A DNA stretch of 64,000 nucleotides, taken from the NCBI GenBank assembly GCA_009693235.1, contig SHXR01000008.1, forward strand, positions 1-64,000, read 5' to 3'. The DNA is from Betaproteobacteria bacterium. Its GTDB lineage: Bacteria; Pseudomonadota; Gammaproteobacteria; Burkholderiales; SG8-39. The notes below the pieces were generated by a model. It was not told the DNA's origin. It saw nothing but the letters and a program-made list of their open reading frames with translations, and ran no database searches. Both the position numbers and the translations under genes were made by a program. Positions 46,105 to 57,061 of this stretch are shown one piece after another; the first letter of the stretch is position 1; each line of letters starts with the position of its first letter.

Positions 46105-49100
46105 ATGGAATCACCCGCCCTCGCAGGACGCACGTCCCTGCCGAGTCGTCGCATGCTGCTCTTCGTGTTGTTTGCCGTCTCCGGATTCGCAGGACTGATT
46201 TACGAATCGCTGTGGACGCATTACCTCAAACTATTTCTTGGTCATGCTGCGTATGCGCAGACGCTCGTCCTGGCACTCTTCATGGGCGGCATGGCTATTG
46301 GTGCGTGGCTTACCAGCAAGTGGTCGGGCCGCTGGCGAAATCTGCTTCGCACCTATGCCATCGTCGAGGTGCTGGTCGGCATCGCAGCGATTGCATTCCA
46401 CGACACGTTCATCGTGACCACAGAACTCGCCTATACGAGTTGGCTGCCAGCCGCAGGCAACGCCTCGCTCGCCATTGCGATGAAGTGGTCGCTCGCCGCA
46501 GCGCTGATTCTGCCGCAGTCGATTCTGCTCGGCATGACTTTCCCTTTGATGAGCGCCGGATTATTGCGGCGTCATCCGGAGCGGCCCGGCGAAGCCATTG
46601 CGCTCCTCTACTTCACCAATAGCCTTGGTGCGGCGGTCGGCGTGTTGGTGACCGGCTTCGTGCTCATCGAGCGTCTTGGCTTGCCAGGCGCCATGCAGTT
46701 CGCCGGATTGCTGAACATTGCACTTGCCGTCATGGTCTGGTTCATCGCGCCCGGTGCCGATTCAACCCGACAGTCAGCGGCGTCGATCGCAGTGAGCGGC
46801 CGAGTTTCCCTCATGCTGATCGTCGCGCTGCTCACGGGCGCCGCATCATTTATCTAGGAGATTGCATGGACCCGAATGTTGTCGCTGGTGCTTGGCGCCT
46901 CGACCCATTCATTCGAATTGATGTTGTCGGCCTTCATTCTCGGCCTAGCGCTCGGTGGCCTTTGGATCAGATGGCGCATCGACTCACTCGCCAAGCCGAT
47001 CATCTTTCTCGTCGGCGTGCAAATCGCGATGGGTCTGCTCGCACTATGCAGCCTGCCGCTCTACGATGCGATGTTCGATTTGATGCAATCGATCGTGCGC
47101 GCCCTGGCGAAAACAGAGTCCCGCTACGGCCTATATCTTGCCGCGAGCCATGCAATGGCCCTTGCCATCATGCTGCCTGCAACGTTTGTGCCGGAATGAC
47201 CCTTCCACTCCTCACGTTTGCACTGCTGCGGGACGGACACGGCGAGCGGAGCATCGGTCGGGTCTACGCGGCCAACACATTAGGCGCGATCCTGGGCGTC
47301 GCATTCGCCGCGCAGATCGGCATGCCGCTCCTTGGCGTCCAAGGTCTGGCGATCGCCGGGGCCGGCCTCGATGTCGCCCTTGGCGTGGCACTCTTGATCA
47401 GCGCCAACGCGAACTGGCGTTACACCGCCCTGGCAGCAATCCTGTTCGGCGCCATTGCCCTTGGCAGCTCACTCGATCCCTACAAGCTCGCCTCAGGAGT
47501 GTTTCGACGCGGCGACCTGTTCACCAAGGAAGATGCCACGCTCCTCTTCTGTCGCGACGGCAAGACCACCTCGGTCAGTCTGCTTAAGATCGGTGATGAC
47601 CTCAGTTTGCGAACCAACGGCAAGTCCGATGGCGCCATCAACATGAATGAAACGGGGCCCCGCGTCAGCGATGAAATGACGATGGTTCTTACCGCCGTCA
47701 TCCCATTGGCGCATCGCCCCACGGCTTCTGCGGTCGCCATCATCGGCATCGGCACCGGACTCACCACCCACACGATGGTCGCGGCGGAAACCGTGCAGCA
47801 CGTCGAGACGATCGAGATCGAACCGTTCATGGCCGAAGCCGCACGCCGTTTCGCACCGCGCAATGCGAACAGCTTCGCCGACCCGAAGAGCCAGCTCGTG
47901 TTCGACGATGCCAAGACGCATTTCTCGACCGCGAATCGCCAATACGACATCATCATTTCGGAACCCTCGAATCCCTGGGTGAGCGGGGTAGCGAGCCTCT
48001 TTACGCGCGAGTTCTATCGGCATGCCAAGCGCTACCTGAAGCCAGACGGCGCGCTCACACAATGGTTCCAAATGTATGAGATCACCCCAGAGCTGGTGGC
48101 CTCGGTGCTTGGCGCGCTCGGCGAGGAATTCGAGGACTATGCGATCTATGCCGCCAACGACGGCGATCTGCTCATCGTGGCCGGATCGGCCGGCACGTTT
48201 GCAACGCCCCTGTTCGATGTCTTTCAATCGCCTGGCCTCGCCACCGAATTGCGGCGCGCGCATGTTCGAACCATCGGTGATATCGAACTTAGGCGCATCG
48301 GTGGCAAGAAGATCATGGCGCCGTTCTTTGCAACGTACGGCGTGCCGGCCAACTCCGATTTTCACCCCTACCTGGACCGGCATGCCGCGCGGCATCGCTT
48401 CATGCAATCGAGCGCACGTAAACTGACCAAGTTCGGTCAGGAAGGCGTTCCGGTGATCACGATCCTGGAAGGGGTACGACCGGCCCGCCGCGCGATTTCG
48501 TTGGCGGGGACGATTATCTGAAGGCGATCGAACTGGCCAGGCGAGGTGCTCATGCGCATGAATTCCTAACCGGCAAGGGCTATCCGGAGCCGCGCGGCAT
48601 CCCTGCGCAGCTGCAAAAGGATCTCGAACTGCTACGGCTGCGTGGCCTTGACTGTCTGGACAGCGAACGCTCCGACATCTGGCGTCAATCGGCCTATCAG
48701 GTGGCGCGGCTGGTCAATTCGGCACTCACCAACATCGATGCAACGGCGGTCTGGCAACGCATCGAGACATCCTCTTGCATCAAACTGTTAGGCAAGGAGG
48801 ACCGCGACTGGTTTAGCCTCTATGGCGCAATCGGACGGCGCGATACCAGCGCGATGGCGGCGATCGGCAGGCGCTTGCTGGAAAGCGCTGAACCGCTCAA
48901 ACCCGCACAGGTGCAGTACCTGCTCACCGCGGCGCTCACCGGCGCCATCGCCGCGAGAGAATTTGATGAAGCGGTCTCACTTTGGAATAAGTTTGCCCCC
49001 CACCGCTCTTAGCACGGGCGTTGATGTCAATCTACGGGTGCTATTCGGACAGATGGCCGCGGCCGGGCGATCCACTGCGCTGTCGCCGCTTAAAGGAACT

Positions 49101-49109
49101 AAGGAATAA
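46105..49109 (+). pseudogene. broken MFS/spermidine-synthase-like fusion gene
   Basis: In the restored frame this is a protein of about 1000 aa. An N-terminal multi-helix membrane domain (SGFAGLIYESLWTHYLKLFL and following helices) is fused to a spermidine-synthase-like Rossmann domain (AIIGIGTGLTTHT and SEPSNPWVSGVASLFTREFY) and a helical C-terminus. Four lesions are seen. A TAG at 46855-46857 replaces a Tyr codon in SFI-Y-EIAWTR. One base is missing near 47185-47187 (TTT), where frame ATF passes to CAGMTLPLLTF. One base is missing near 48503 (GG). One extra base lies in CCCCCC at 48996-49001, after which sequence continues to TAA at 49107. The start ATG has GGAG 4 nt upstream. Either a decayed gene or local assembly error. 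Confidence 0.85.
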
Positions 49110-49222
49110 CTGAACAAGGGGGCACGTTGGGGATGAAGGGGCCCCAACCCCTCCATTGCCCCTCGTAACTCCCCGAAAAGCTCGGTCACGCTGATTGCGC
49201 GAGATAGCTTAATCAGCGTTTC
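49103..49222 (+). repeat. structured repeat, copy 2
   Basis: A 120-nt segment matching the dnaK leader repeat (18155-18271) in the same orientation. The AGGGG/CCCCT stem and the hairpin with ACGCTGATT (49188-49196) pairing with AATCAGCGT (49211-49219) around GCGCGAGATAGCTT are kept. It starts at the end of the broken fusion gene and lies 18 bases beyond the aroC stop. No sigma-32 promoter precedes it. Confidence 0.8.
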
Positions 49223-49239
49223 CCTAAACAGCCGGCGCA

Positions 49240-50346
49240 TCAAGGTCCCGGCACCCGTCCGGCAATCGCGGGCGTCGCCGATTGCACGTCGGCATTCTGC
49301 CCGCGATGGCGTAGCGCATGATCCATCAACACGATCGCCATCATCGCTTCGGCGATTGGCGTTGCGCGCAGGCCGACGCACGGATCGTGCCGGCCGGTGG
49401 TGCTGACGGTGGTGGCCGCACCGGCGGTATCGATGGAATTGCGCGGAATGCGGATACTCGAAGTCGGTTTGAGTGCAATGCTGACCTGCACAGCTTGGCC
49501 GGTTGAAATACCACCCAGCACGCCACCCGCGTTGTTCCCGATGAAGCCGGCCGGCGTCAACTCGTCACCATGCTCGCTGCCGCGTTGCGCGATCGACGCG
49601 AAACCAGCGCCGATCTCGACGCCTTTCACCGCATTGATACCCATCATCGCGTAGGCAAGGTCGGCATCCAGGCGGTCGTAGACCGGTTCACCCCAGCCGA
49701 CCGGCACGCCTTCGGCCACCACGTTGACCCGCGCGCCGCATGAATCACCGTCGTGCCTGAGCCGATCCATAAACGCCTCCAGTTCCGGAACCATCGCGGC
49801 ATTCGGAACGAAAAATGGATTGGCGTGCACGTCATCCCATGAGAGGAACGGAATAGGGTGGTGCCCGAGCTGGGCAAGATAGCCGCGAATCACCACGCCA
49901 TAGCGCTCACGCAGCCACTTTCTTGCGATGGCGCCCGCTGCCACGCGCACCACTGTTTCGCGCGCCGAGGCACGCCCGCCACCACGGAAATCGCGCACGC
50001 CATACTTTTTCGTGTAGGTGTAATCGGCATGGCCGGGACGGAACGTTCGCGCGATCGCGCTGTAGTCTTTGCTCCGCTGATCTTCGTTACGCACCAGGAA
50101 TGCGATCGGCGTGCCGGTCGTTTTGCCTTCGAACACACCGGACAGAATTTCGACCGTATCGCTTTCCTGCCGCTGCGTGACATGCCGTGATTGGCCGGGG
50201 CGACGACGGTCGAGATCGCCTTGCAGATCCGCCTCTGACAACGCGAGCCCAGGTGGACAGCCATCCACAATCCCCACATACCCCGCGCCATGACTCTCGC
50301 CGGCGGACGTCACGGTAAATAGCGTTCCGAGTGTGCTACCTGACAT
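49240..50346 (-). CDS. aroC: chorismate synthase
   Basis: FMN-dependent last step of the shikimate pathway. 368 aa. All three signatures are present: [19 protein letters not shown], the [20 protein letters not shown] region and [19 protein letters not shown]. The start at 50346 gives [16 protein letters not shown]; the longer open reading to 50565 is not family-like. It is intact although both flanking genes are broken. Confidence 0.97.
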   Translation of the reverse strand: MSGSTLGTLFTVTSAGESHGAGYVGIVDGCPPGLALSEADLQGDLDRRRPGQSRHVTQRQESDTVEILSGVFEGKTTGTPIAFLVRNEDQRSKDYSAIARTFRPGHADYTYTKKYGVRDFRGGGRASARETVVRVAAGAIARKWLRERYGVVIRGYLAQLGHHPIPFLSWDDVHANPFFVPNAAMVPELEAFMDRLRHDGDSCGARVNVVAEGVPVGWGEPVYDRLDADLAYAMMGINAVKGVEIGAGFASIAQRGSEHGDELTPAGFIGNNAGGVLGGISTGQAVQVSIALKPTSSIRIPRNSIDTAGAATTVSTTGRHDPCVGLRATPIAEAMMAIVLMDHALRHRGQNADVQSATPAIAGRVPGP

Positions 50347-50703
50347 GGGGAGCGTGATGAGTTGGGGCACTGTTGCGACAACAGCAGCGTGACCGTAGAG
50401 AATAAAACTTGATTCGAGTTTACCATGCGGGTTCGCAGAATCCGCTGCGCCATCACCCAAGTGTCCGTAACAATCGATGCGCCAACCACCCCTCCCCGAC
50501 GATCCTGACGCCCTGTGTGGCCCGGGTGGCCTGACGCTGCGTGAGGTCCATACGCTGGTTCGCAAGAGCGTCGCACTCGATCAGACAGCAACACGAGAAG
50601 CGGCGCAGCGAAAGGGCGGCCTTCTCAAGTGGGTCACGAATTGGTGGCGACGCCCGCGCGCCGGCGGGCGTACGCCGGTTCATCACGAACGTAGGGGCAC
50701 GCC
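50347..50703. other. aroC upstream region, no firm gene
   Basis: About 360 bases. A perfect inverted repeat CTGTTG-CGA-CAACAG lies near 50368. A plus-strand ORF of 76 codons at 50477-50707 has no ribosome site and no recognised relatives. The region probably holds the aroC promoter. Confidence 0.4.
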
Positions 50704-50707
50704 TTAG
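50477..50707 (+). CDS. possible small protein of unknown function
   Basis: A 76-aa frame that is rich in arginine, with a plausible helical middle ([18 protein letters not shown]). There is no clear Shine-Dalgarno site, and it ends exactly against the 3' end of the broken acyltransferase gene on the other strand. I do not recognise it. It is as likely to be chance in GC-rich DNA as a gene. Confidence 0.2.
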   Translation: MRQPPLPDDPDALCGPGGLTLREVHTLVRKSVALDQTATREAAQRKGGLLKWVTNWWRRPRAGGRTPVHHERRGTP

Positions 50708-52595
50708 CGCGCGTCGCCTCGTAGCGACAGGACGCACGCTTGGAGCGCTTCAGGCGTGGCTGCCTCCGGTGCCCACGGCGGCGCAGCAACGACACCAATG
50801 CGCGACCACACACCGCAACGAAACGGTTTGGTCATCGCGGCACCGTCTTTGCGGCTGAAAAACTACCCCATAGCCCACGTAGCGCCATCGGCACTACCGG
50901 TACCGGCGTGCGATCGATGATGCGTTTGATCCCGCCGCGAAACGGGTGCAGTTCACCGTTATCGGTGAGGCGGCCTCCCGGAAAAATGCCGACGATCTCG
51001 CCGGCAGCGAGCGCTTTCGCGATCTGGTCGTAGGCCCGATCCAGGGCGGCCGGATCTTCTTTCGCCGGAGCGATTGGAATGGCGTTGCTGGTGCGAAAAA
51101 TGAAACTCAATAGCGGCACCTTGAAAATATTGTGGTCCATCACGAACCGTACCGGGCGGCGCACCAGGCCCATGATGATCACCGCATCGGCGAAGCTCAC
51201 ATGGTTGCAAACAATGACGGCAGGCCCGGTTTCCGGGATGTTCTCCAACCCGGTTTTCTTGATGCGATACACCGCATGCACGACGAGCCAGGCGAGAAAG
51301 CGCATCAAGAATTCGGGGACTAGCGAGTAGATGTAGATCGCAACGAGCGCGTTCAGAATCGCCGTCACGAGGAACAACGTTGGAATGCTCGTGCCGAAAT
51401 GCAACATCACTGCACCAACGAGCGCCACCACCACCATGAATGCCGCGTTCATGATGTTGTTGCCGGCAATGATGCGTGACTGATGGGCCGGTTCAGACCG
51501 TGTCTGCACCAGCGCATAGAGAGGAACGATGTACAGACCGCCAAACATGCCGATCAACAATAGATCGGCAAGCATTCGCCAATTCGCCACGGACAAAAGA
51601 AACGTGATCGCGCCAACCGTGGTCGATGCAGCGGTGTGCGGGCTGGCGAAATAAAGATCGAGCGCGAACGCCGTGAGCCCGATCGAGCCAAACGGCACCA
51701 AGCCGATTTCAACGGTGTGGCCGGAGAGCCGCTCACAAAGGAGGGAACCAAGGCCAATGCCGATCGAGAACGTGGTGAGGAGCACAACCAGTACCGTCTC
51801 GTCGCCACCCAAATAGGTTTTTGGGAAACTAGGCGTCTACGCGAGAAACATCGCACCATAGAACCAGAACCACGAGATGCCGAGGATCGAGAGAAGGACC
51901 GGTCGATTGCCGCGGGTAAATTGCAGATTGCGCCAGGTCTCAGTGAAGAGATTCCAGTTGATGCGAAGCGTGGGCGCCGGCGGAATGTATCGACACGCGA
52001 AATAACCCAGCACAGCAAGCAGAATCGTCACGGTGCCGATCATGGCGGCGCCACCGCTCTTGGATGAAAAGAGCAGCCCACCGCCAATCAAGCCGATCAG
52101 GATAGCGAGAAACGTGCCGCTTTCGACCAGCGCATTCGCCCCGACCAGATCATTGCGATGTAGGTGCTGGGGCAGAATGGAATACTTTACCGGTCCAAAG
52201 AAGGTGGAATGCACGCCCATCAGAAACAAGGAGACCAACAACGCCTCCAGATTGTGGCTCGCGAAACCAAACGCCACGAGGACCATGATGGCAATTTCGA
52301 CCAACTTCACGACGCGGATGATGCGGGTCTTCTCAAATTTGTCCGCGAGTTGGCCGGCGGTGACCGAAAACAGGAAAAACGGCAGGATGTAGAGACCGTT
52401 GGCAAGATTCACCAACACACCGGCATCAAGGCTCGTGAGAGACGCCGCCTGAAACGTAATGAGCGCGACGAGCGCCTGCTTGAAGATATTGTCGTTGAGC
52501 GCGCCGCAAAACTGCGTCGCAAAAAATGGCGCGAAGCGGCGTTCGCGCAGTAACGCAAACTGACTTTTGTCTTGGTGCGTACCTGGTTCGGACAT
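50704..52595 (-). pseudogene. broken LplT-like MFS / acyltransferase fusion gene
   Basis: The restored product is a lysophospholipid-recycling fusion of about 630 aa. An MFS half (FATQFCGALNDNIFKQALVALI) is joined to a PlsC-type acyltransferase with CNHVSFADAVIIMG (HX4D). TAG at 51837-51839 replaces a Gln codon in MFLA-Q-TPSFPKTYLGGDE, and the frame is open on both sides. Near the end one T is missing from the T-run near 50860. The frame then shifts from GSFSAAKT to the expected SRKDGAAMTKPF, ending at TAA 50704-50706. The acyltransferase motif III reads FPGG where FPEG is expected. If TAG ends translation, a 252-aa MFS fragment remains. Confidence 0.82.
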
Positions 52596-52612
52596 TAGAG
52601 AATCTCTCGGTA

Positions 52613-53860
52613 TCAGGTGAGCGCCGCCTTGGCCGCAAAAAACGCACGTGTGGCAAATACGCGCGGATCGAAGCGACGCCCCTTTGATTGCAGATTGCGC
52701 TTGAGAACGAAGTCGAACAACAAAGGATTATGCTCGCGCAGCTCACGGAGTACGGCGTTTGTCTTGGCCGGCAGAAAGCCCGCCTGCACCAGCGATTCCA
52801 CCGATATCAACGGCAGGATTCCAGGCAGCGGATAGTCCGATCCGTTCAACAGGCGCTCATGCCAGTCCGTGCGTTCGAGCACGTAGGCCAACGGGGCACC
52901 GGCGCGATTGCGCAACATCATCGCCGACACATCGCCGAACAGTCGGCCGCGATACCGCTCCTCGTCCATCAAGCGCCGGAACAGGGTAAAGCTCGGCACC
53001 CGCGGACCGTTCGATCCGGCATCCAGATCAACGTCTTCACCAAGTGAAGCACAGTGCGCGACGACGACGCGGACGCCGCGGTCCAATGCGCGCCTCAGCC
53101 TGAGCGGATTGCCCATGCTCTGGCCTTCCGGTGAATGCACTGCCGCTTCGAATCCGGCATGGGTGATCAACGGCAGATCGAAGCGCACGAGGGCATCATA
53201 AAAGGCATCGCAACGCGCTGCCGCCGGGTTGATCAACATGGCGTTCGGCAGCCACTTCACGGCGCGTGCACCGGATTGCACCGCCTTGGTCAGGCGCTCT
53301 AGTGCATCAGCCCGATAGGGGTGAATCGAGGCCACCCACTCAAAGTGATCGGGATAGCGCCGGGCCACCGATGCCGCGTAGTCGTTCGGCACATGAAACA
53401 TGGTCTCCCCGAGTTGGGGCGTGCCGTTGCTATCGACGGTCGCATCAAACGCGAACAGCAACGTCTTGAATCCTGCTCGCATGCCCTCGACCAGATTGAG
53501 CAGTCGTGCAACATAGGTTTCGTCGACCTTGCCTGGCGCATCATGGACACAGCCGGCGTTTAGATAAAAGAGGAAGCGCGCGTACAGGAGCGGATTCAGC
53601 GGACGCTTCATCGCCGGATTGACGTAGACACCACTCGCGGAATCGCCGATTCCGACCAGATGCGTGTGCGTGTCCCAAACGTTCGCCGGATCGATGCCAT
53701 CCCAGGCGGCCAACACCACCGGATGGTTTGCCAACCTTGGGGGTAATGCAGCCACACACCGGTTGCGCCAACCCTCGTCGGGCCAAAAATCGAGCGCTCC
53801 ACAGCCGCCACTCGATAAGGCGGCCAATGCCGCCGCGCCGAGGAATCCGCGGCGTCGCAT
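52613..53860 (-). CDS. exported metal-dependent amidohydrolase
   Basis: TIM-barrel hydrolase of the amidohydrolase-2 group, 415 aa. The N-terminus MRRRGFLGAAALAALSSGGC combines a Tat-like RRxFLG motif and a lipobox, suggesting an exported, perhaps lipid-anchored enzyme. VWDTHTHLVG supplies the first metal histidines. LITHAGFEAAVHS, VVAHCASLGED and NGSDYPLPG give further ligands. The substrate is unknown. The start at 53860 is preferred; TTG at 53890 is the alternative. It precedes the broken fusion gene by 17 bases. Confidence 0.85.
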   Translation of the reverse strand: MRRRGFLGAAALAALSSGGCGALDFWPDEGWRNRCVAALPPRLANHPVVLAAWDGIDPANVWDTHTHLVGIGDSASGVYVNPAMKRPLNPLLYARFLFYLNAGCVHDAPGKVDETYVARLLNLVEGMRAGFKTLLFAFDATVDSNGTPQLGETMFHVPNDYAASVARRYPDHFEWVASIHPYRADALERLTKAVQSGARAVKWLPNAMLINPAAARCDAFYDALVRFDLPLITHAGFEAAVHSPEGQSMGNPLRLRRALDRGVRVVVAHCASLGEDVDLDAGSNGPRVPSFTLFRRLMDEERYRGRLFGDVSAMMLRNRAGAPLAYVLERTDWHERLLNGSDYPLPGILPLISVESLVQAGFLPAKTNAVLRELREHNPLLFDFVLKRNLQSKGRRFDPRVFATRAFFAAKAALT

Positions 53861-53923
53861 GGACGGGCCGTGCGATGGAGAAAGATTCAATTCTCAACTA
53901 GCTGGCGTGGCGACTTGCACCTG

Positions 53924-54358
53924 TCAGGAAGGCCAATTCTTGATGTAGCCCTTGAGAAGCTTGTTCTCGAACCCCTGTTCTTCAAGCACCGCTTTCGCCA
54001 CGTCGTGGAACGAGAGCACACCGACCAGCGCATCGCCGTCACGAACCGGCACATACCGGCAATGCACATCGATCATCACACGCCGGAGTTCGTCGACCTC
54101 CATGTCGGGTCCGACCACCGTTGGATTGCGGACCATGACTTCACCGACCGCCAGCACCTCGAAGCGGGTACCGGCCTTGCGAACCGCCCGCAATACCTCG
54201 CGAAAGGTCAGCATGCCGACCAGTTCGGCGCCGTCCATCACGACCAATGAACCGATATCGCGATCCGCCATCGTGGCAAGAGCCTCGGAAAGGGGCGTCT
54301 TGGGGGTGACGGTAATGAGCTCGTTGCCTTTGATCCGCAGGACTTCTTTGATAAGCAT
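53924..54358 (-). CDS. tandem CBS-domain protein
   Basis: A protein of 144 aa made of two CBS domains (about residues 10-60 and 75-130): VTPKTPLSEALATMADRDIGSLVVMD, then VVGPDMEVDELRRVMIDVHCRYVPV. Such pairs bind adenine nucleotides or similar ligands. There is no catalytic domain, so it is a free-standing sensor module. The start is ATG at 54358 with a weak AGG upstream. It ends 63 bases before the amidohydrolase start and may be co-transcribed. Confidence 0.9.
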   Translation of the reverse strand: MLIKEVLRIKGNELITVTPKTPLSEALATMADRDIGSLVVMDGAELVGMLTFREVLRAVRKAGTRFEVLAVGEVMVRNPTVVGPDMEVDELRRVMIDVHCRYVPVRDGDALVGVLSFHDVAKAVLEEQGFENKLLKGYIKNWPS

Positions 54359-54710
54359 GCCTGGCCCCCATGGGAAGCTACTGGAAAGTCGATGCCGCGA
54401 GGGGCAGCGACCAGGCAGTCTAACGCGCTTCCGAAGCGCCTTCGCCCGGTAGGCCCGCGCAATAGGCCAACGCGCGGCGACCTTGTCACGGAGCGGGGCC
54501 AGTAGCAGCCTAGTAATGGCACCGGTTCAGTCGGATAGGATGGGCGGCAACCCGACGTTCTAATTATCGGCTAACATTGAAATTGGGCCGTCGTGGCCCC
54601 AGCTTCCAGACTCGACCCGACGCGTCGCATGAACGACCGACGACGCCCCTATCCGTTGTTTCCCAAACTTCCACCCCACTATTCGGTTTTATCATCGGGA
54701 GATGCCTGTC
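54359..54710. other. divergent control region of the CBS gene and trxA
   Basis: About 350 bases between two divergent genes. No ORF with protein-like features, no RNA gene and no repeat shared with the rest of the window was seen. It must carry both promoters; no clear minus-35/minus-10 pair was identified. Confidence 0.4.
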
Positions 54711-55040
54711 ATGGCTAGCGAACACATTCATCACATTACCGATGCCTCGTTTGATCCGGACGTCCTCAAATCGGACGTCCCCGTCTTGGTCGACTATTGG
54801 GCGGAATGGTGCGGTCCATGCAAAGCGATTGCGCCGGTGCTGGAGGACGTGGCGAAGGACTATCAGGGTCGTCTCAAGATTGCCAAAATGAACGTCGATG
54901 AGAATCAGGATATCCCACGCAAGTACAACATCCGGGCCATTCCCACGCTGATGCTGTTCAAAAACGGCAACATGGAGGCCGTCAAGACCGGCGCGCTGTC
55001 CAAATCGCAATTAACGGCATTCCTTGACAGCAACATCTGA
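54711..55040 (+). CDS. trxA: thioredoxin
   Basis: General disulfide reductase, 109 aa. The active site WAEWCGPCK is at about 30-38, with cis-proline [11 protein letters not shown] near 75. The start at 54711 (MASEHIHH) is preferred because GGGAG lies 9 nt upstream; ATG at 54702 would abut that site directly. It stands before rho, the usual trxA-rho arrangement. Confidence 0.97.
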   Translation: MASEHIHHITDASFDPDVLKSDVPVLVDYWAEWCGPCKAIAPVLEDVAKDYQGRLKIAKMNVDENQDIPRKYNIRAIPTLMLFKNGNMEAVKTGALSKSQLTAFLDSNI

Positions 55041-55190
55041 ACGCACTACCCTTCATCAACAGGTGGGACGGGCCGTGTTCAAGTACGGCTCGCCGCGGCC
55101 GGTGGCAACGTAACGGCAACACTCCGAGCGTGCCTCCCTAGCCGATGTAGGGAATCGGCCGCACCGTCGGGCGCACAGCGCGCCATTCTC

Positions 55191-55222
55191 CGTCGTTCGA
55201 TCCAACCGTCGTTCGATCCAAC
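55191..55222. repeat. tandem 16-bp duplication in the rho leader
   Basis: CGTCGTTCGATCCAAC occurs twice with no gap (55191-55206 and 55207-55222), about 48 bases before the rho start. It looks like a recent duplication, and could alter leader structure or a protein-binding site. Confidence 0.8.
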
Positions 55223-55269
55223 TCACTTCGCGGCATCTTCGCCGCGTCTAGGTCCGTCCAGCCGTGCCA

Positions 55270-56529
55270 ATGCACCTTTCCGAGCTCAAGGCGCTCCACG
55301 TCACTCAACTCATCGAGTTGGCGGGCGAGCATTCCATCGACGACGCCAATCGCATGAGGAAGCAAGAGCTGATCTTTGCTCTCCTCAAGAATCGCGCGAA
55401 AAAAGGCGAAAGCATTTTTGGTGACGGCACCCTGGAGGTGCTACCGGACGGCTTCGGCTTCCTCCGCTCGCCGGAAACCTCCTATCTAGCGAGCACCGAC
55501 GATATTTACGTCAGTCCGTCGCAGATTCGCCGCTTCAATCTGCATACCGGCGACACGATCGAAGGCGAAATCCGCACGCCGAAGGAAGGTGAGCGTTACT
55601 TTGCTCTCGTCAAGGTGGATCGGGTCAATCACGAACCGCCCGAGAACGCCAAGAATAAGATCCTCTTCGAGAATCTCACGCCGTTGCATCCGGACGAGAT
55701 GTTGAAGCTCGAGCGGGACATCAAAGCCGAAGAGAACATCACCAGCCGCATCATCGACATCATTGCCCCGATCGGCAAGGGCCAGCGCGGCCTGATCGTC
55801 TCGCCCCCCAAAGCGGGCAAGACCGTCATGCTCCAGCACATGGCCCATGCGATTACGGCCAATAATCCGGATATCGTACTGATCGTGATGTTGATCGATG
55901 AGCGTCCGGAAGAGGTCACCGAGATGCAGCGATCAGTGCGGGGCGAGGTGGTTTCGTCAACGTTCGACGAACCCGCGAGCCGCCATGTGCAGGTCGCCGA
56001 AATGGTGATTGAAAAAGCCAAGCGCCTCGTCGAGCACAAGAAAGACGTGGTGATTTTGCTCGACTCGATTACCCGCCTCGCACGCGCCTACAACACGGTC
56101 GTACCGGCCTCGGGCAAAGTGCTGACCGGCGGCGTCGACGCCAATGCATTGCAGCGCCCCAAGCGATTTTTCGGGGCAGCCCGCAATGTGGAAGAAGGCG
56201 GATCGCTCACCATTCTCGCCACCGCGCTGATCGACACCGGATCACGGATGGACGATGTGATCTACGAGGAATTCAAAGGCACCGGCAACATGGAGATCCA
56301 TCTTGACCGGCGCATGTATGAAAAGCGCATCTTCCCAGCCATCAACGTCAATCGTTCCGGTACAAGGCGCGAAGAGCTGCTCATCAAACAGGAAATTCTC
56401 ACCAAGATCTGGGTACTGCGCAAAGTGCTCTACCCGATGGATGATCTCGAGGCGATGGAATTCCTGAATGATCGGGTCCGCGCCACGAAGAACAACGACC
56501 AATTTTTCGATTCGATGAAACGCGGTTAA
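55270..56529 (+). CDS. rho: transcription termination factor Rho
   Basis: Hexameric RNA-dependent helicase, 419 aa, exactly the E. coli length. It has the N-terminal helical and cold-shock-like RNA-binding domains ([12 protein letters not shown]). Walker A is [11 protein letters not shown], Walker B is [16 protein letters not shown], and [20 protein letters not shown] forms the Q/R loops. The start at 55270 gives the family MHLSELKAL; the GTG two codons earlier is less likely. The long leader is consistent with the known self-termination of rho. Confidence 0.97.
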   Translation: MHLSELKALHVTQLIELAGEHSIDDANRMRKQELIFALLKNRAKKGESIFGDGTLEVLPDGFGFLRSPETSYLASTDDIYVSPSQIRRFNLHTGDTIEGEIRTPKEGERYFALVKVDRVNHEPPENAKNKILFENLTPLHPDEMLKLERDIKAEENITSRIIDIIAPIGKGQRGLIVSPPKAGKTVMLQHMAHAITANNPDIVLIVMLIDERPEEVTEMQRSVRGEVVSSTFDEPASRHVQVAEMVIEKAKRLVEHKKDVVILLDSITRLARAYNTVVPASGKVLTGGVDANALQRPKRFFGAARNVEEGGSLTILATALIDTGSRMDDVIYEEFKGTGNMEIHLDRRMYEKRIFPAINVNRSGTRREELLIKQEILTKIWVLRKVLYPMDDLEAMEFLNDRVRATKNNDQFFDSMKRG

Positions 56530-56694
56530 ATCGACCGGTGGTTAGACCAAACGATTGAGCCGCCCGCCATGCGGTTTTGGGCTCGCATGTCAGACGGCCT
56601 TCGGGCATAATCGCGGGCTCACTTATCCGGCTCGAAACGCGCAGCTGTGCTCCCCGGGAGCCGAACGCGAAACCGAGTCAACCAGGAGTCTTCC

Positions 56695-56910
<216 letters not shown>

Positions 56911-56933
56911 TTCGTTCATTGCGCAGCGCCCAA

Positions 56934-56954
56934 GGCAGCTTCGGCTGCCTTTTT
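56934..56954 (+). terminator. intrinsic terminator after rpmE
   Basis: GGCAGC-TTCG-GCTGCC followed by TTTTT: a 6-bp stem closed by a UUCG tetraloop and a U-run, a textbook factor-independent terminator 24 bases past the rpmE stop. Confidence 0.9.
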
Positions 56955-57061
56955 CATTGTTACCGGCCGCTCCATCTGGCGGTAGGATGGAACTACCGCG
57001 GTGCACGCCGCAGCACGCCGTAGCTATCCTTTTCAAATCAGCCTGACAAACCGAATCGGCA

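Noticed and set aside
46105-52595. Reassignment of TAG to an amino acid in this organism
   Set aside because: TAG ends several intact genes in the window, and the two TAG-interrupted genes also carry frameshifts. Pseudogenes or sequence errors are simpler.
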